The translations under genes and the position numbers were made by a program. Positions 5,687 through 6,963 of a stretch of 6,963 nucleotides of DNA are shown piece after piece. Numbering within the stretch: the first letter of the stretch is position 1; every line of letters begins with the position of its first letter. The notes under the pieces are model-generated. The model saw only the letters and a list, made by a program, of their open reading frames with translations, had not been told where the DNA came from and ran no database searches. Source of the stretch: Candidatus Omnitrophota bacterium (lineage in GTDB: Bacteria; Omnitrophota; Gorgyraeia; Gygaellales; Profunditerraquicolaceae); NCBI GenBank assembly GCA_030018895.1, contig JASEHM010000052.1:1-6963 (forward strand), written 5' to 3'.

Positions 5687-6962
5687 AGAATTTTTCAATC
5701 ACCAGCACTGAATTTATTCCTCCCCTGCCGCGGGAGATTATCAATGCCTTATTTATCTTATGTTCCCTTGTTTCTTTGCCTATATAATTTAACCCGGGAA
5801 TTGCCGGTTCCTCAAGATTCAAAGTAGGCGGGACTAAACTATGCTCCATTGCTAGTATTGTAGTAATTAAATCCACTGCGCCTGATGCGCCTAATAAATT
5901 TCCAAACATTGACTTAGGGCAGCTTAAAGGAATATCACCCGCCTTGTCTTTAAAAACCTCTTTTATTGCAAGGAGCTCAGAATCATCCCAAATATCCATA
6001 GCTAAGCCGTCTAAGCTTATGTAGTCAATCTCATTGCTTGAAATTTTTGCGTTGGCTAATGCCATCTTTATTGCAGCTGCCAATTGTTTTCCATCCTTAG
6101 CCGGATTAATCCTGTCAACTCCGTCGCAGGTTGAGCTGTAACCGGAAATTAAGGCCATAATATTTGCGTTGCGGCTCCTGGCGCGTTCACATCCCTCCAT
6201 TACTATAATTCCTGCGCCTTCAGCGATTACAAATCCAGAGCGGTTCTTGTCAAATGGCCGGTATGCCTCTTGCGGATGGTTATTATTGCTTGAAAGTCCG
6301 CCGTAAGTATTACAGCACAAAAGCGCATAAGGCGTAACTGGCGCTTCCATACCTCCGGCTAAAATCATATTCAACTTAGCTTTACTTAAGACCTTAGCCG
6401 CATAACCAATTGCCATGAGGGAACTAGCCCTGTCGCTAACCACAGTTTTGCTAAACCCTTTTATTCCGTAATAAATGGAGACCTGGCCTTGGGGCGCAGC
6501 AGGAAACCAGGCTGAGGCCATATAAGGAGAAACCCCTTGCCTGCCTTCAATATACAAATCGCGCAGCTCTGTCTCAGCGTATAACCAGCCGCCAATGGCA
6601 TTGCCTAAAAATATACCGATGAGATTCGGATCCTCTTTTTTAATATCTATTCCCGCGTCAAGCAAAGCCATTTCTGAAGCGATTAAGGCCATATGTGAAA
6701 AAACATCAATTTTTTTAAGGAGCCGTTCAGAGATGTGGCTGTATTTTTCCAATTCGTCAATTTGTCCGGCAATATGGGACGGGTATCTTGAGGCATCAAA
6801 GCGGGTAATTTCTTTAACAAAAGACCTGCCGGATTTTATATTTGCCCAGAACTGACGCTTACCTATTCCTGAAGGGGCTGCTATTCCGATTCCTGTAATT
6901 GCAATTTTTTGTAACAGTTCAGCTTCCGGAAGTTCTCGCCTCCCGTTTTTGTCATGCCCGTG
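5685..6962 (-). CDS. Ketosynthase-fold chain length factor (KS-beta) of a type II polyketide synthase, 5' end unresolved
   Basis: Thiolase-fold condensing-enzyme homologue that has lost its catalytic residues, so probably the chain-length-determining partner of a KS-alpha. The N-terminal KS strand (IAITGIGIAAPSGIG) is encoded at about 6905-6861. Counting from a CTG at 6917 the protein has 410 residues, the normal KS length, and aligns almost without gaps with E. coli FabF. The Cys163 position is Arg (VVSDRASSL, codon 6429-6431), His303 is Asp (codon 6009-6011) and His340 is Asn (codon 5898-5900), while Lys335 is kept (PKSMFGNLLGASG). The stretch AWFPAAPQGQVSI resembles the AWF..A...GQ.SI segment of actinobacterial chain length factors. 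The frame contains no ATG or GTG and its only TTG (6752) lies inside the fold; it stays open to the window edge. GGAAG at 6923-6927, five bases before the CTG, could serve as its ribosome binding site. A KS-alpha gene is expected upstream, beyond the edge. Alternative: a catalytically dead KS with another role. Confidence 0.9.
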   Translation of the reverse strand, partial: HGHDKNGRRELPEAELLQKIAITGIGIAAPSGIGKRQFWANIKSGRSFVKEITRFDASRYPSHIAGQIDELEKYSHISERLLKKIDVFSHMALIASEMALLDAGIDIKKEDPNLIGIFLGNAIGGWLYAETELRDLYIEGRQGVSPYMASAWFPAAPQGQVSIYYGIKGFSKTVVSDRASSLMAIGYAAKVLSKAKLNMILAGGMEAPVTPYALLCCNTYGGLSSNNNHPQEAYRPFDKNRSGFVIAEGAGIIVMEGCERARSRNANIMALISGYSSTCDGVDRINPAKDGKQLAAAIKMALANAKISSNEIDYISLDGLAMDIWDDSELLAIKEVFKDKAGDIPLSCPKSMFGNLLGASGAVDLITTILAMEHSLVPPTLNLEEPAIPGLNYIGKETREHKINKALIISRGRGGINSVLVIEKF

Positions 6963-6963
6963 A

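Noticed and set aside
5555..5827. Plus-strand 90-residue open frame
   Set aside because: Its N-terminal part is the translation of the tandem and interspersed repeats and the rest is antisense to KS-beta; not a gene.
6750..6752. TTG at 6752 as the KS-beta start
   Set aside because: It would remove about 55 residues including the IAITGIG strand that every KS-fold protein needs; the frame upstream encodes exactly that segment.

Overview
This window looks like part of a type II (dissociated) aromatic polyketide gene cluster. All seven genes lie on the minus strand and read from right to left. The order of transcription is: a chain-length-factor-like ketosynthase (KS-beta, running off or starting very near the right edge), a cobalamin-binding radical SAM enzyme, an acyl carrier protein, a PF04199-type putative cyclase, a TcmN-like aromatase/cyclase of the SRPBCC fold, an MFS exporter and a short-chain dehydrogenase/ketoreductase. 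No RNA gene, CRISPR array or transposase was seen.

The genes fit one pathway. A catalytic KS-alpha (expected just beyond the right edge, not visible here) would pair with KS-beta and extend a poly-beta-ketone chain on the ACP. The SDR would reduce one keto group, the TcmN-like protein and the PF04199 protein would fold, cyclise and dehydrate the chain, the radical SAM enzyme would tailor it and the MFS protein would export it. This is inference from gene content; the product is unknown. No malonyl transferase, phosphopantetheinyl transferase or oxygenase is visible.

Layout: 1-254, repeat-rich intergenic DNA with a hairpin after the last gene; 255-1031, SDR; 1032-1142, a GC-rich gap with several short inverted repeats; 1143-2273, MFS; 2270-2764, aromatase (its stop overlaps the MFS GTG start); 2765-2986, an intergenic array of short repeats; 2987-3778, PF04199 cyclase; 3814-4050, ACP; 4068-5528, radical SAM; 5529-5684, tandem and palindromic repeats; 5685 to the right edge, KS-beta.

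Organism: genes are fairly AT-rich with good AGGAG-type ribosome binding sites. The spacers carry short interspersed repeats of the GTCATTGCGAGGAGCGAA type, which are common in anaerobic and uncultured Gram-negative lineages (for example Omnitrophota, Nitrospirota, Desulfobacterota). The base composition and repeats do not look actinobacterial, although the aromatase and KS-beta most resemble proteins of Streptomyces aromatic polyketide clusters. A BchE-type radical SAM enzyme and the absence of oxygenases suggest an anaerobe. Omnitrophota is my best guess, held with low confidence.

The two most notable observations are that the KS-beta has lost all three catalytic residues, with an Arg where the nucleophilic Cys should be, and that the aromatase gene contains a 54-bp perfect-armed palindrome which exactly encodes an 18-residue insertion relative to the TcmN family.
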